DNA of 63,795 nt from Rheinheimera sp. Lineage in GTDB: Bacteria; Pseudomonadota; Gammaproteobacteria; Enterobacterales; Alteromonadaceae. The stretch lies in assembly GCF_030824435.1 (NCBI RefSeq), contig NZ_JAVBXS010000052.1:1-63795 (forward strand), read 5' to 3'. Shown piece by piece: positions 1 through 9,512 of this stretch. A model generated the notes under the pieces. It was not told the origin of the DNA, searched no databases, and saw nothing but the letters and a program-made list of their open reading frames with translations. Positions within the stretch are counted from its first letter, which is position 1. Every line of letters begins with the position of its first letter. A program made the position numbers and the translations under genes.

Positions 1-68
1 CCGCCACCTGGGCCAGCTTGGCCAGTTGGTGCAGTTTGGGCGTAAGCGTTGGAAATAAATAAACTCAT
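1..68 (-). CDS. yajC: YajC, SecDF-associated preprotein translocase subunit (N-terminal fragment)
   Basis: Only the first 22 codons lie in the window. They read MSLFISNAYAQTAPTG, which resembles the start of E. coli YajC, a small inner-membrane partner of SecDF. An AAGGGGA ribosome binding site precedes the ATG. It follows tgt on the same strand after 33 bases, and queA-tgt-yajC-secDF is the usual order in gammaproteobacteria. That context supports the call more than the short sequence does. Confidence 0.85.
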   Translation of the reverse strand, partial: MSLFISNAYAQTAPTGQAGPGG

Positions 69-101
69 GGTTGTCCCCTTAAATTAAAAAACTTAAATTT
101 T

Positions 102-1328
<1,227 letters not shown>

Positions 1329-1384
1329 CTACCCTTGCAAGCGTCGATCTCTAAGGCTTTGCAGGCTAAGGTTTCGCCTGAAAA

Positions 1385-2419
1385 TTACAGAATGAGCATG
1401 GCATCGCCATAAGAATAAAAACGATATTGCTCTTTGATCGCAGTTTGATAGGCGTTCATTACAAAATCGCGGGAGCTAAATGCAGATACCAGCATAATCA
1501 GCGTAGATTCCGGCAAATGAAAGTTGGTGATCAAGCCATCCACTACAGCAAACTGATAACCGGGGTAAATAAAAATCCGGGTGTCCCCACTGTATGCTTC
1601 CAGTTCTTTGCCGTTGTTTTTGGCAATTTGTGCCGCAGACTCCAGCGAACGCACTGAAGTGGTGCCAACAGCAATCACTTTATTGCCACGCGCTTTACAG
1701 GCTTTTACCGCTGCAACAACGTCATCCGGCACTTCGATATATTCAGCATGCATCTGATGTTCAAGTACGTTATCGACCCGCACCGGCTGAAAAGTACCGG
1801 CGCCTACGTGCAAAGTGACAAAAGCAAACTCTACCCCTTTGGCTTTCAGTGCAGCCAAAAGCGGCTCATCAAAATGCAGGCCTGCTGTAGGCGCTGCTAC
1901 TGCTCCGGGTTTTTCGTTATACACCGTCTGATAACGCTCACGGTCAGCGGCGCTGTCCGGTCTGTCGATATAAGGTGGCAATGGCATATGACCCAGCCGT
2001 TCCAGCATGGCAAGCACAGGCTCTTCGCCTGTGACTCTGAGCTCAAACAATTCACCCTGACGTTGCACCATCTCTACTTCGGCGTCATTTTCCAGAATGA
2101 GTAAAGCTCCGGCTTTAGGTGCTTTGCTGGCACGCACATGGGCCAAAAAACGTTGTTCATCCAGAATACGCTCCACCAGCACTTCAATTTTGCCGCCAGA
2201 GGCTTTTTGACCAAACAGCCGCGCCGGGATCACCCGGGTGTTGTTAAATACCAGCAAATCGCCAGGATTTACCGCAGCAAGCATATCGCTGAATTTATGG
2301 TGGGACAGTTCACCACTGTGCCGGTTTAACCGCAGCAGCCGGCTGGCAGAACGTTCGGGTTGTGGGAAACGGGCAATCAACTGCTCTGGCAGCTCAAAAC
2401 TAAAATCGGTTCTTAACAT
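1385..2419 (-). CDS. queA: S-adenosylmethionine:tRNA ribosyltransferase-isomerase
   Basis: QueA transfers and isomerises the ribosyl group of SAM onto preQ1-modified tRNA, giving epoxyqueuosine. Tgt, the next gene on the same strand, makes its substrate. The open frame continues 39 codons upstream to 2536. The ATG at 2419 is chosen because the protein then begins [19 protein letters not shown], matching the family N-terminus, and gives the usual 344 residues. Typical segments include AAPTAGLHF and the C-terminal [17 protein letters not shown]. Confidence 0.96.
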   Translation of the reverse strand: MLRTDFSFELPEQLIARFPQPERSASRLLRLNRHSGELSHHKFSDMLAAVNPGDLLVFNNTRVIPARLFGQKASGGKIEVLVERILDEQRFLAHVRASKAPKAGALLILENDAEVEMVQRQGELFELRVTGEEPVLAMLERLGHMPLPPYIDRPDSAADRERYQTVYNEKPGAVAAPTAGLHFDEPLLAALKAKGVEFAFVTLHVGAGTFQPVRVDNVLEHQMHAEYIEVPDDVVAAVKACKARGNKVIAVGTTSVRSLESAAQIAKNNGKELEAYSGDTRIFIYPGYQFAVVDGLITNFHLPESTLIMLVSAFSSRDFVMNAYQTAIKEQYRFYSYGDAMLIL

Positions 2420-2651
2420 GGGCTTAGTCCGCTTTACTGACAAACTATAAAAAAGGGGCGCCATTGTACTGAGCTTTGCCGCTGAACTCAAACCAGCCAT
2501 TTGCCCCGATAAATGTGACAAAAAACCGAACAACATCAGCGTTTATCAGTAAATGCTTATTTTTTGTTATTTTTATTTTTCAGCGGTGCAAAGCCAGACT
2601 ATACTGGCGACAGTTAAAAAAACGGCAGGATGCCGGTGATTGAGGGTAAAA

Positions 2652-2876
2652 ATGGAACTTTGGTTTACTATCTGGTTATTTGGTTGCAGTTTATTAATTT
2701 TAAGCTGGTATTGCCATCAGCTGGCGCAGGAGAAAGGTTATCTGCCCTGGTTGTTTGCGTTGTTGGGTCTGGTGCCACTGCTGAACTTTTTCTCTTTAAT
2801 ACTGCTGTATTTGTTACCGGATAAAAATGCCCATCTGCACCAGGTGTATTTTAGTAAACACCGGCAACGCCCCTGA
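2652..2876 (+). CDS. Small membrane protein of unknown function (74 aa)
   Basis: The ATG at 2652 follows a GAGGG ribosome binding site. The product starts MELWFTIWLFGCSLLILSW and has two hydrophobic segments, about residues 4-19 and 33-56, separated by a short polar loop (HQLAQEKGY). It ends in a basic tail, so it is probably a two-pass inner-membrane protein. I do not recognise a family. It is convergent with oxyR and shares the hairpin terminator at 2902-2928. Confidence 0.6.
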   Translation: MELWFTIWLFGCSLLILSWYCHQLAQEKGYLPWLFALLGLVPLLNFFSLILLYLLPDKNAHLHQVYFSKHRQRP

Positions 2877-2901
2877 CATCGTTTATACCATTAGATTAAC
2901 A

Positions 2902-2928
2902 ATGTGCTGAGCTTAATGCTCAGCACAT
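2902..2928 (+). terminator. Hairpin terminator between the small membrane gene and oxyR
   Basis: The arms ATGTGCTGAGC and GCTCAGCACAT form a perfect 11-bp stem. On the plus strand it runs into TTTTTG, which suits termination of the upstream small gene. The oxyR stop codon lies in the loop, so the hairpin also sits at the oxyR transcript end. Confidence 0.7.
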
Positions 2929-3830
2929 TTTTGTTGTAACACTTCAGCAATTAAGGTTGCCATCATACGATAACTACGTGCTTTGGTAGATGTCGGCCGC
3001 CAGGCCACACCAATATCACGATAAGCCCCTGCTGCAGAAGGCGCCTGACTGATGAGTTCAGTGCCATCAAGCAAACCACTGTTAATGGCCATTTGTGGCA
3101 TAAAAGTGACACCCAGTTTGTTATTCACCATCTGCGTCAGGGTATGCAGGCTGGTGGCAAAAAATGGGTTCACTTTGCGCGAATCCTCCAGCTCACAGGC
3201 TTTTACCGCATGGTTGGTCAGGCAATGTTCGCGCTCCAGTAAAAAAATACTTTCATCCGGCCACTGACTGATATCGTTTTGAAAGCCGCGATCCAACCAG
3301 TCTTTATGCAAAACCAGCTTAAAACTATCCTGCCCCAGCACTTCAGTATGCAAAGCGCCTGTTTCATAAGGCAAAGCCAGCAATACCATATCCAGCCGGC
3401 CTTCAGCCAGCGCATGTAAAGAATTATCTGAGGTGTCTTCCCGCAACAGCAGCTGTAAATCCGGGTAACGCTCGCGGCACAAAGCCATCACTTCACTTAA
3501 TACAAAAGGGGCAATAGTTGGAATACAACCCAGCCGGAACGGCCCTGTCATAGGTTTACCCTGATGACGGGCAAAATCGGTAAGTTCTTCACATTGTTCA
3601 ATAATGTAACGGGCCTGACGCACTACATCTTCACCCAAAGGGGTGAAAATAAAGGTTTTATGGTCGCGCTCCAGCAACTGCGCATTCATGGTTTCTTCCA
3701 GATTGGCAATGGCGGCACTTAAGGTAGATTGCCCTATATAACAGGCGTCAGCGGCGCGGCCAAAATGCTGATGTTCGTGCAAAGCGAGCAGGTATTGCAG
3801 TTGTTTAATACTGGGCAATCGTTTCATCAT
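2913..3830 (-). CDS. oxyR: OxyR, LysR-family hydrogen-peroxide sensor and regulator
   Basis: OxyR is a LysR-type DNA-binding protein that activates peroxide-defence genes after forming an intramolecular disulfide. The N-terminal winged helix (about residues 4-63, with FGRAADACYIGQSTLSAAI) is followed by a LysR substrate domain. Two cysteines in EHCLTNHAVKAC, at about 203 and 212, are nine residues apart. That matches the Cys199/Cys208 redox pair of E. coli OxyR, so the specific call is well supported. It is 305 residues, a normal length. No katG, ahp or dps gene is next to it here. Confidence 0.93.
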   Translation of the reverse strand: MMKRLPSIKQLQYLLALHEHQHFGRAADACYIGQSTLSAAIANLEETMNAQLLERDHKTFIFTPLGEDVVRQARYIIEQCEELTDFARHQGKPMTGPFRLGCIPTIAPFVLSEVMALCRERYPDLQLLLREDTSDNSLHALAEGRLDMVLLALPYETGALHTEVLGQDSFKLVLHKDWLDRGFQNDISQWPDESIFLLEREHCLTNHAVKACELEDSRKVNPFFATSLHTLTQMVNNKLGVTFMPQMAINSGLLDGTELISQAPSAAGAYRDIGVAWRPTSTKARSYRMMATLIAEVLQQKCAEH

Positions 3831-3963
3831 TAAATCCGTTAAAAAGAAAGATTCTTACCTGTAATTACGATGAAATGATGCTAGTGGATAAGCGCGATGG
3901 CAGCAAGTGAAAGTTCAGCTTTTGCTAAAGCAATGATGATCTGAGTGCCATGCCACCAAAAAT

Positions 3964-3987
3964 AAAAACCCGCCTAAGCGGGTTTTT
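3964..3987 (-). terminator. Rho-independent terminator after pit
   Basis: The arms AAAAACCCGC and GCGGGTTTTT form a perfect 10-bp stem with a CTAA loop. On the minus strand the stem ends in a U-run, about 60 bases past the pit stop. The symmetry would also stop plus-strand transcripts. The oxyR promoter must lie between here and 3831. Confidence 0.85.
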
Positions 3988-4044
3988 ATAGTCAGGAAAA
4001 CCACTTTGCCAAAAAGGCAGCGGCAATTTTGGCAAGGACTTAAA

Positions 4045-5316
4045 TTACAGCATGCCCATAATGGTTTTGATGATGTAGAAAAACACAATCGACAGGAAAG
4101 CGCCAATTGGTAAAGTCACTACCCAGGAAATAAAGATGTTACGGATCACACCTAAATTCAGTGCGGCAATACCACGAGCCAAACCCACACCTAACACGGC
4201 ACCAACCAGCGTTTGAGTGGTAGAAATTGGTAAACCTAAACCTGAAGAAATAACCACAGTGCTGGCCGCGGCAATTTCAGCAGCAAAACCACGGCTTGGT
4301 GTCAGGTGGGTAATATTTTCACCGATGGTTTGAATAACCTTGGCACCTAAAGTCGCCAGACCAATCACAATACCTATTGCACCCAAAGGTAAAATCCACC
4401 AGTCCAGCGCCACTTTATCCAGGATCTGACCACCAGACTGGATAATACCAACCACTGCAGCCAGAGGACCAATAGCGTTAGCCACATCGTTAGAGCCGTG
4501 GGCAAAAGCCATACAACAAGCAGTGAAAATCATCAGAATACCGAAGATTTTTTCCACGTTGTTAAAATGCATCTCTTTGTCGGCATCCGGATCAATTTTC
4601 AGCCGGCTAATGGCAATTTTACCAATCACTGCAACAGTAACGGCAATAGCAACACACAACCACAAACCTTCAGATGAAGTTAAAGTAAGACCAACGTGTT
4701 TCAGACCTTTTGAAACTGTCACATAAGCCATAATAAAAGCGGCAAAAAACATGTAAAAAGGCACATACTTTTTGGCAGCGGCTAACGGGTTTTCAGTATC
4801 AAATATCAGCCTCTGTGCACTCATAAAGATTAAAAACGCCAGAATACCGGATAACATGGGGGTGACCACCCAGCTACCGACAATACCGCCGACTTCATCC
4901 CAGTGCACATACTCCATACCAACACCCACAGCAGCAAAACCAATAATGGCGCCAACAATGGAGTGAGTGGTCGACACAGGCCAACCAAAATACGAAGCCA
5001 CTAACAGCCAGGTACCAGCCGCCAACAATGAGGCTATCATGCCGTACACCAGCAGTTCGGGCACAGGTGCAAAAGCAGCTGCGTCTACAATGCCACTGCG
5101 GATAGTGGACGTAACTTCACCGCCTGCTAACCAGGCACCTGCCGCTTCAAACACAGCAGCAACAATTAACGCTTGTTTTAAAGTTAAAGCTTTAGAGCCA
5201 ACTGAAGTACCCATTGCATTGGCAACATCGTTTGCACCAACACCATAAGCCATAAAAAAGCCGAATAAAGCGGCTGCAATCAGCAAATAAAAGCCGTATT
5301 GAGACAATAATTCCAT
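4045..5316 (-). CDS. Low-affinity inorganic phosphate transporter, PiT family
   Basis: A 423-residue inner-membrane carrier, predicted to import phosphate, probably as a metal-phosphate complex. The paired family signature appears twice: GVGANDVANAMGTSVGS near residue 26 and AHGSNDVANAIGPLAAVVG in the second half. About ten hydrophobic segments surround them. It is the downstream partner of the DUF47 gene (19-base gap), the usual Pit accessory arrangement. Unlike the pst genes, I find no Pho box upstream of this pair, consistent with housekeeping uptake. The family is certain; orthology with E. coli pitA or pitB is not established. Confidence 0.93.
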   Translation of the reverse strand: MELLSQYGFYLLIAAALFGFFMAYGVGANDVANAMGTSVGSKALTLKQALIVAAVFEAAGAWLAGGEVTSTIRSGIVDAAAFAPVPELLVYGMIASLLAAGTWLLVASYFGWPVSTTHSIVGAIIGFAAVGVGMEYVHWDEVGGIVGSWVVTPMLSGILAFLIFMSAQRLIFDTENPLAAAKKYVPFYMFFAAFIMAYVTVSKGLKHVGLTLTSSEGLWLCVAIAVTVAVIGKIAISRLKIDPDADKEMHFNNVEKIFGILMIFTACCMAFAHGSNDVANAIGPLAAVVGIIQSGGQILDKVALDWWILPLGAIGIVIGLATLGAKVIQTIGENITHLTPSRGFAAEIAAASTVVISSGLGLPISTTQTLVGAVLGVGLARGIAALNLGVIRNIFISWVVTLPIGAFLSIVFFYIIKTIMGML

Positions 5317-5335
5317 GATTTAACTACCCTGAGAA

Positions 5336-6010
5336 TTAACGAGCTAACATGATTTCAAGACGTGAACCAACACGCAGTGCAGTGTCGGCTAAGTCGCCAA
5401 CCCATTCCAGAGTGCGGTACAGGAACATCACATCAACCGGGTTTAACTCAGTTTCTGCTTTGCGGACGAATTTACGCAGACTGATCTGCATCTGGTCAGT
5501 GTCGTGTTCAATCTCGTCGATTTTTTCGACCATTTTGATCACCAAATCCACTTCACGGCCACGGAAACCGGTTTCCAGCAGTTCGTCTAATTCGTTGATG
5601 GCTTCACAAGCCAGCGCCACTGCGTCGATACAACGTTGCAGATAAGCGTGAAATTCGGCCTGAATAGGCGCAGGAATTTCTAACTCACGGCCTAATACCC
5701 GACCTGTGATGTCTTTGGCTTTGTTGGCAATTTTATCTTGTTGTGACACCAGCTCCAGAATATCGGTGCGATCCACAGGTAAAAACAAACCACGTGGCAA
5801 ATGAATACGAATATCCCGTTTTAATTTGTCGGCGTCTTTTTCCAGCGCCACTATCGTCTTCCTGACTTCCGCTGCTTTATCCCAGTCTTTGTTATATACA
5901 GCAGCAAAAAAGGGTAATAATTGCTCGCTTGCTAATAATACTTTGCGAATATGCTCTTCGATCGGTTTGATCGGTGATTTAGCAAAAACAGCTAAAAATG
6001 CACTTGGCAT
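5336..6010 (-). CDS. DUF47 / PhoU-like accessory protein of the Pit transporter
   Basis: DUF47 proteins are PhoU-like helical proteins usually encoded just before a pit gene and thought to modulate it. The open frame extends to 6064. The ATG at 6010 is preferred because it has AGAGG upstream and gives MPSAFLAVFAKSPIKPIEEH, matching the family N-terminus. The 224-residue product is helix-rich, with the typical segments LEKDADKLKRDIRIHLPRGL and EIEHDTDQMQ. It forms a two-gene unit with pit. The exact biochemical role is not known from sequence. Confidence 0.9.
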   Translation of the reverse strand: MPSAFLAVFAKSPIKPIEEHIRKVLLASEQLLPFFAAVYNKDWDKAAEVRKTIVALEKDADKLKRDIRIHLPRGLFLPVDRTDILELVSQQDKIANKAKDITGRVLGRELEIPAPIQAEFHAYLQRCIDAVALACEAINELDELLETGFRGREVDLVIKMVEKIDEIEHDTDQMQISLRKFVRKAETELNPVDVMFLYRTLEWVGDLADTALRVGSRLEIMLAR

Positions 6011-6105
6011 AAGTTTGCCTCTTGGTTTTTGAATGGACGAAAGTCGGCGCGCATTGTACTGCATCAGGTCGTGAATAAAAACGAATTCTGCTGCAAAAAT
6101 ACAAA

Positions 6106-6135
6106 AGCCAGCCTGAATATTAGTCAGGACTGGCT
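6106..6135 (-). terminator. Rho-independent terminator after phoU
   Basis: Read on the minus strand, AGCCAGTCCTGA pairs with TCAGGCTGGCT and is followed by TTTGTATTTTT. It closes the pstC-pstA-pstB-phoU transcript before the DUF47-pit unit. Confidence 0.8.
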
Positions 6136-6188
6136 GATTTGCCGTGTATTTTTCTGATTAAGCGACAAAGCTTCTCAACCCCTGCCAC

Positions 6189-6899
6189 TTAACTACGGGC
6201 GTTTTGCTCCAGACTGTCTTCGTCGCTGTGACGTACATCTTTGCCTTTGACAAAAGAAATCACATATTCAGCCACGTTTTTGCAGCGATCACCAATACGT
6301 TCCAGCGAACGGGCCGACCATAAAACGTTCATAATTTTGGGAATAGAACGTGGGTCTTCCATCATATAAGTCATCAGCTGACGGGTAATGGCTTCATATT
6401 CACGGTCTACTTTTTTATCTTCTTTATAAACAGCCAGTGCCGCTTCCACGTCCATCCGGGCAAAAGCATCCAGCACGTCGTGTAACATCTGCGCGACATG
6501 GCGGCCCATATTTTCCAGATTCACCAGCAAATCCTGCTGGGCACTGCTAAATGATTCCAGCGCCACTTTGGCAATACGCTCGGCTTCATCACCAATACGT
6601 TCTAAGTCAGAAATGGCTTTGATAATGGCCATAATCAAGCGTAAATCGCTGGCTGCCGGCTGGCGTTTGGCAATAATACGGGTGCATTCACCGTCAATAC
6701 GGATTTCCCACTCATTCACTTTTAAGTCGGTGGCAATCACCTGCTGCGCCAGCTCTGCATTGTTTTGTGCTATAGCGGTCAGAGCGTCTGACAGCTGTTG
6801 TTCAATCAAGCCACCCATCGCCATCACATGGTTACGAATTTGTTCAATTTCTTCATTAAACTGGCTGGAGATGTGTTTTGTCAGATTTAACTTATCCAT
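6189..6899 (-). CDS. phoU: PhoU, phosphate signalling adaptor
   Basis: PhoU links the Pst transporter to PhoR and keeps PhoR inactive when phosphate is plentiful. The 236-residue protein has two PhoU three-helix domains, with characteristic [11 protein letters not shown] and [14 protein letters not shown] motifs and the segment [11 protein letters not shown]. Three in-frame starts lie close together. The ATG at 6899 is preferred because it is seven bases from a GAGGA site and gives [17 protein letters not shown], matching E. coli PhoU. It is the last gene of the pstCAB-phoU operon. Confidence 0.96.
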   Translation of the reverse strand: MDKLNLTKHISSQFNEEIEQIRNHVMAMGGLIEQQLSDALTAIAQNNAELAQQVIATDLKVNEWEIRIDGECTRIIAKRQPAASDLRLIMAIIKAISDLERIGDEAERIAKVALESFSSAQQDLLVNLENMGRHVAQMLHDVLDAFARMDVEAALAVYKEDKKVDREYEAITRQLMTYMMEDPRSIPKIMNVLWSARSLERIGDRCKNVAEYVISFVKGKDVRHSDEDSLEQNARS

Positions 6900-6931
6900 C
6901 ATCAATTCCTCTTTATCAAAACCCTGAACGC

Positions 6932-7738
6932 TTAACCAAAACGACCTGTGATGTAATCTTCAGTCTGCTGTTGCGATGGATTGGTAAACATCTTGTTGGT
7001 GGCATCAAATTCAATTAAATCACCCATATACATAAAGGCAGTATAGTCCGACACCCGGGCCGCCTGCTGCATATTGTGGGTAACAATGACGATGGTGTAT
7101 TTGTCTTTCAGCTCGTAAATCAGCTCTTCAATTTTTAAGGTTGAAATAGGGTCAAGTGCTGAAGCAGGTTCATCCAGCAATAACACTTCAGGTTCAATGG
7201 CAATAGCACGGGCAATCACCAGACGTTGTTGCTGACCACCGGACAAACCAAAAGCGTTGTCATGCAGACGGTCTTTTACTTCGTTCCAAAGGGCGGCGCC
7301 TTTCAGTGAAGTTTCTACCACTTCATCCAGCACACGGCGATCTTTGACACCTTGCAGGCGCAGGCCATAAGCGACGTTTTCATAAATGGTTTTTGGGAAT
7401 GGGTTAGGTTTTTGAAACACCATACCCACCTGACGGCGCAGCTCTGCGACATCGACATTTTTGTCATAAATGTTCTGGCCATCCATCAGGATTTTGCCTT
7501 CAATACGGCAAATATCCACCAGGTCGTTCATGCGGTTAAAACAACGTAACAAAGTGGATTTACCACAACCTGAAGGGCCGATAAAAGCGGTGACGCGTTT
7601 TTCCGGGATTTGCAGGTTAATGTTTTTCAGTGCCAGCGAATCGCCGTAATACAAGCGTAAATCGTTGACTTCTAATTTGATTTTTTCATCTGCCAAATTC
7701 AGTTCGGCATCATTCATTTGCATCTGCTGTTGACTCAT
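6932..7738 (-). CDS. pstB: Phosphate ABC transporter ATP-binding protein PstB
   Basis: PstB is the cytoplasmic ATPase that drives phosphate import through PstC and PstA. Walker A (GPSGCGKST), a Q-loop segment ([22 protein letters not shown]), the signature LSGGQQQRL, Walker B ([14 protein letters not shown]) and the switch histidine ([13 protein letters not shown]) are all present. At 268 residues it is slightly longer than E. coli PstB because of a polar Gln- and Met-rich N-terminal extension of about 20 residues. It sits between pstA and phoU in the operon. Confidence 0.98.
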   Translation of the reverse strand: MSQQQMQMNDAELNLADEKIKLEVNDLRLYYGDSLALKNINLQIPEKRVTAFIGPSGCGKSTLLRCFNRMNDLVDICRIEGKILMDGQNIYDKNVDVAELRRQVGMVFQKPNPFPKTIYENVAYGLRLQGVKDRRVLDEVVETSLKGAALWNEVKDRLHDNAFGLSGGQQQRLVIARAIAIEPEVLLLDEPASALDPISTLKIEELIYELKDKYTIVIVTHNMQQAARVSDYTAFMYMGDLIEFDATNKMFTNPSQQQTEDYITGRFG

Positions 7739-7836
7739 AACCCGCTACTCTTATGCTGCAAAAATTCTGTGTTTGGGCGGTTTCACCGCCAGCTGCGGCA
7801 GCGTGAAACGCTGCCAACTCTGTTGTTAAATGTTTT

Positions 7837-9498
7837 CTAGTCCGACTCGCTGCGGTATTTCTCCCGCAATTTATTGCGAAGGTGAATAGCCGCCATATTC
7901 AGCACCACAATCAGCAGCACCAGCACCAAAGCAGTTGCATACAGCAAGGGTCTTGAGGCTTCAACGTTCGGGCTCTGGAAACCTACATCATAAACATGGA
8001 AGCCTAAGTGCATGATTTTTTGATCTAAATGCACAAATGGGAAGTTACCGTCTACCGGTAAAGTCGGCGCAAGTTTGACAACACCCACCAGCATTAAAGG
8101 GGCAACTTCACCGGCAGCACGGGCGATAGATAAAATAAGTCCCGTCATCATGGCCGGTGTTGCCAGCGGCACTACCACTTTCCATAAAGTTTCAGACTTA
8201 GTGGCGCCAAGTGCCAGACTGCCCATGCGGATAGTGCTTGGAATACGCGACAAACCTTCTTCGGTCGACACTATCACCACTGGCAAGGTTAATAACGCCA
8301 GTGTTAATGAAGCCCAGAATAAACCAGGGGTACCAAAGGTTGGTGAAGGTAAAGACTCGGCATAAAACAGCTGGTCGATATTGCCGCCCAGAATGTAGAC
8401 AAAAAAGCCCAGACCAAAAACGCCATACACTATCGAAGGTACACCAGCTAAGTTGTACACCGAAATCCGGATAATACGCAGCAGCGGGCCGTCTTTGGCA
8501 TATTCACGCAGGTAAATGGCCGCCAGCACACCAAAAGGCGTGACAATAATCGACATCAGGATCACCATAGTGATGGTGCCGAAAATAGCCGGGAAAATAC
8601 CGCCTTCAGTGTTGGCTTCGCGTGGATCTTCGGTTAAGAAGCTCCAGACAGCACCAACATAATGCACAGACTTATCCAGCAACGACATGGCGTTCGGCTG
8701 ATGGGCATGCACTATATTGCCCAGACTGATTTTCAGTTCTTTGCCTTCAGCTGAAGTGGCCACCAGGGTGTCGCGTTTAGCTTCGGCATAAAGTTGCTCC
8801 AGCTGCTTTTGCAGCTCGGCATATTCAGCATCCAGCGCAGCACGGTCCGCCGCAGATTGTGCGCGGTAAGCTTCGATAGCGGCTTTATCAGCACCGTCAA
8901 TTTCCAGCCTGCGCTCGTTTAACCGCAGTTGCTCCAGGCCTTTGTTGATACGGCCAATATCACCTTTTTCAATATCGCTGATTTGCTCAAAAATAGCGTT
9001 GGCACGGGCGATACGCTTAACCAGCTCTGGCCAAACTGCCGCACCTTCAGCGACCACTTTGTCAGCTTCCAGCAGCTGCTGCGGGAAACCATAAAAGTTA
9101 CCCCACTCGCGCCTTTCAATCACAGTGGCATTGTTGTCCACTGTCCAGCCGCTTAAATCATCGGCCAGATACCAGGCAAAATCACGGCCATAAATATCGC
9201 GGTTGCCCACTTTCAGTAAATGCCGTTGTAAATATTCGGCTTTGCTGTCCAGAGTTAAACCCGACTCGCGCAGCACCACTGCACTGACTTCTTCAGTGCG
9301 TACCAGCTCTGCCAATAAAGTCTGTGGTTCACCCTCAGCCTTTTTCAGCTGTACTGTCTGTAAATCGGCTGGCCAAAAATGACTGCCACCCTGCACCGCT
9401 ATCAGACTCAGCACGCCAATCACCATCACCAGACATAAGGCGATGGCACCGGCGTTTAACCAAATCCACGGGGTTCCTGTTTTAAACCATGCTCTCAT
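7837..9498 (-). CDS. pstA: Phosphate ABC transporter permease PstA, extended form
   Basis: PstA forms half of the membrane channel for phosphate import. At 553 residues it is nearly twice the length of E. coli PstA. One membrane segment near residues 15-35 is followed by a large predicted periplasmic insertion, about residues 36-300. Part of the insertion (about 165-245) is charged and heptad-like and probably a coiled coil. The C-terminal half is the conventional permease, with the transmission-loop segment RMGSLALGATKSETLWKVVVPLATP. It overlaps no neighbour; pstC ends 14 bases upstream. Similar long PstA proteins occur in Vibrio and Shewanella relatives. Confidence 0.93.
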   Translation of the reverse strand: MRAWFKTGTPWIWLNAGAIALCLVMVIGVLSLIAVQGGSHFWPADLQTVQLKKAEGEPQTLLAELVRTEEVSAVVLRESGLTLDSKAEYLQRHLLKVGNRDIYGRDFAWYLADDLSGWTVDNNATVIERREWGNFYGFPQQLLEADKVVAEGAAVWPELVKRIARANAIFEQISDIEKGDIGRINKGLEQLRLNERRLEIDGADKAAIEAYRAQSAADRAALDAEYAELQKQLEQLYAEAKRDTLVATSAEGKELKISLGNIVHAHQPNAMSLLDKSVHYVGAVWSFLTEDPREANTEGGIFPAIFGTITMVILMSIIVTPFGVLAAIYLREYAKDGPLLRIIRISVYNLAGVPSIVYGVFGLGFFVYILGGNIDQLFYAESLPSPTFGTPGLFWASLTLALLTLPVVIVSTEEGLSRIPSTIRMGSLALGATKSETLWKVVVPLATPAMMTGLILSIARAAGEVAPLMLVGVVKLAPTLPVDGNFPFVHLDQKIMHLGFHVYDVGFQSPNVEASRPLLYATALVLVLLIVVLNMAAIHLRNKLREKYRSESD

Positions 9499-9512
9499 TG
9501 TAAAAATCCCCG

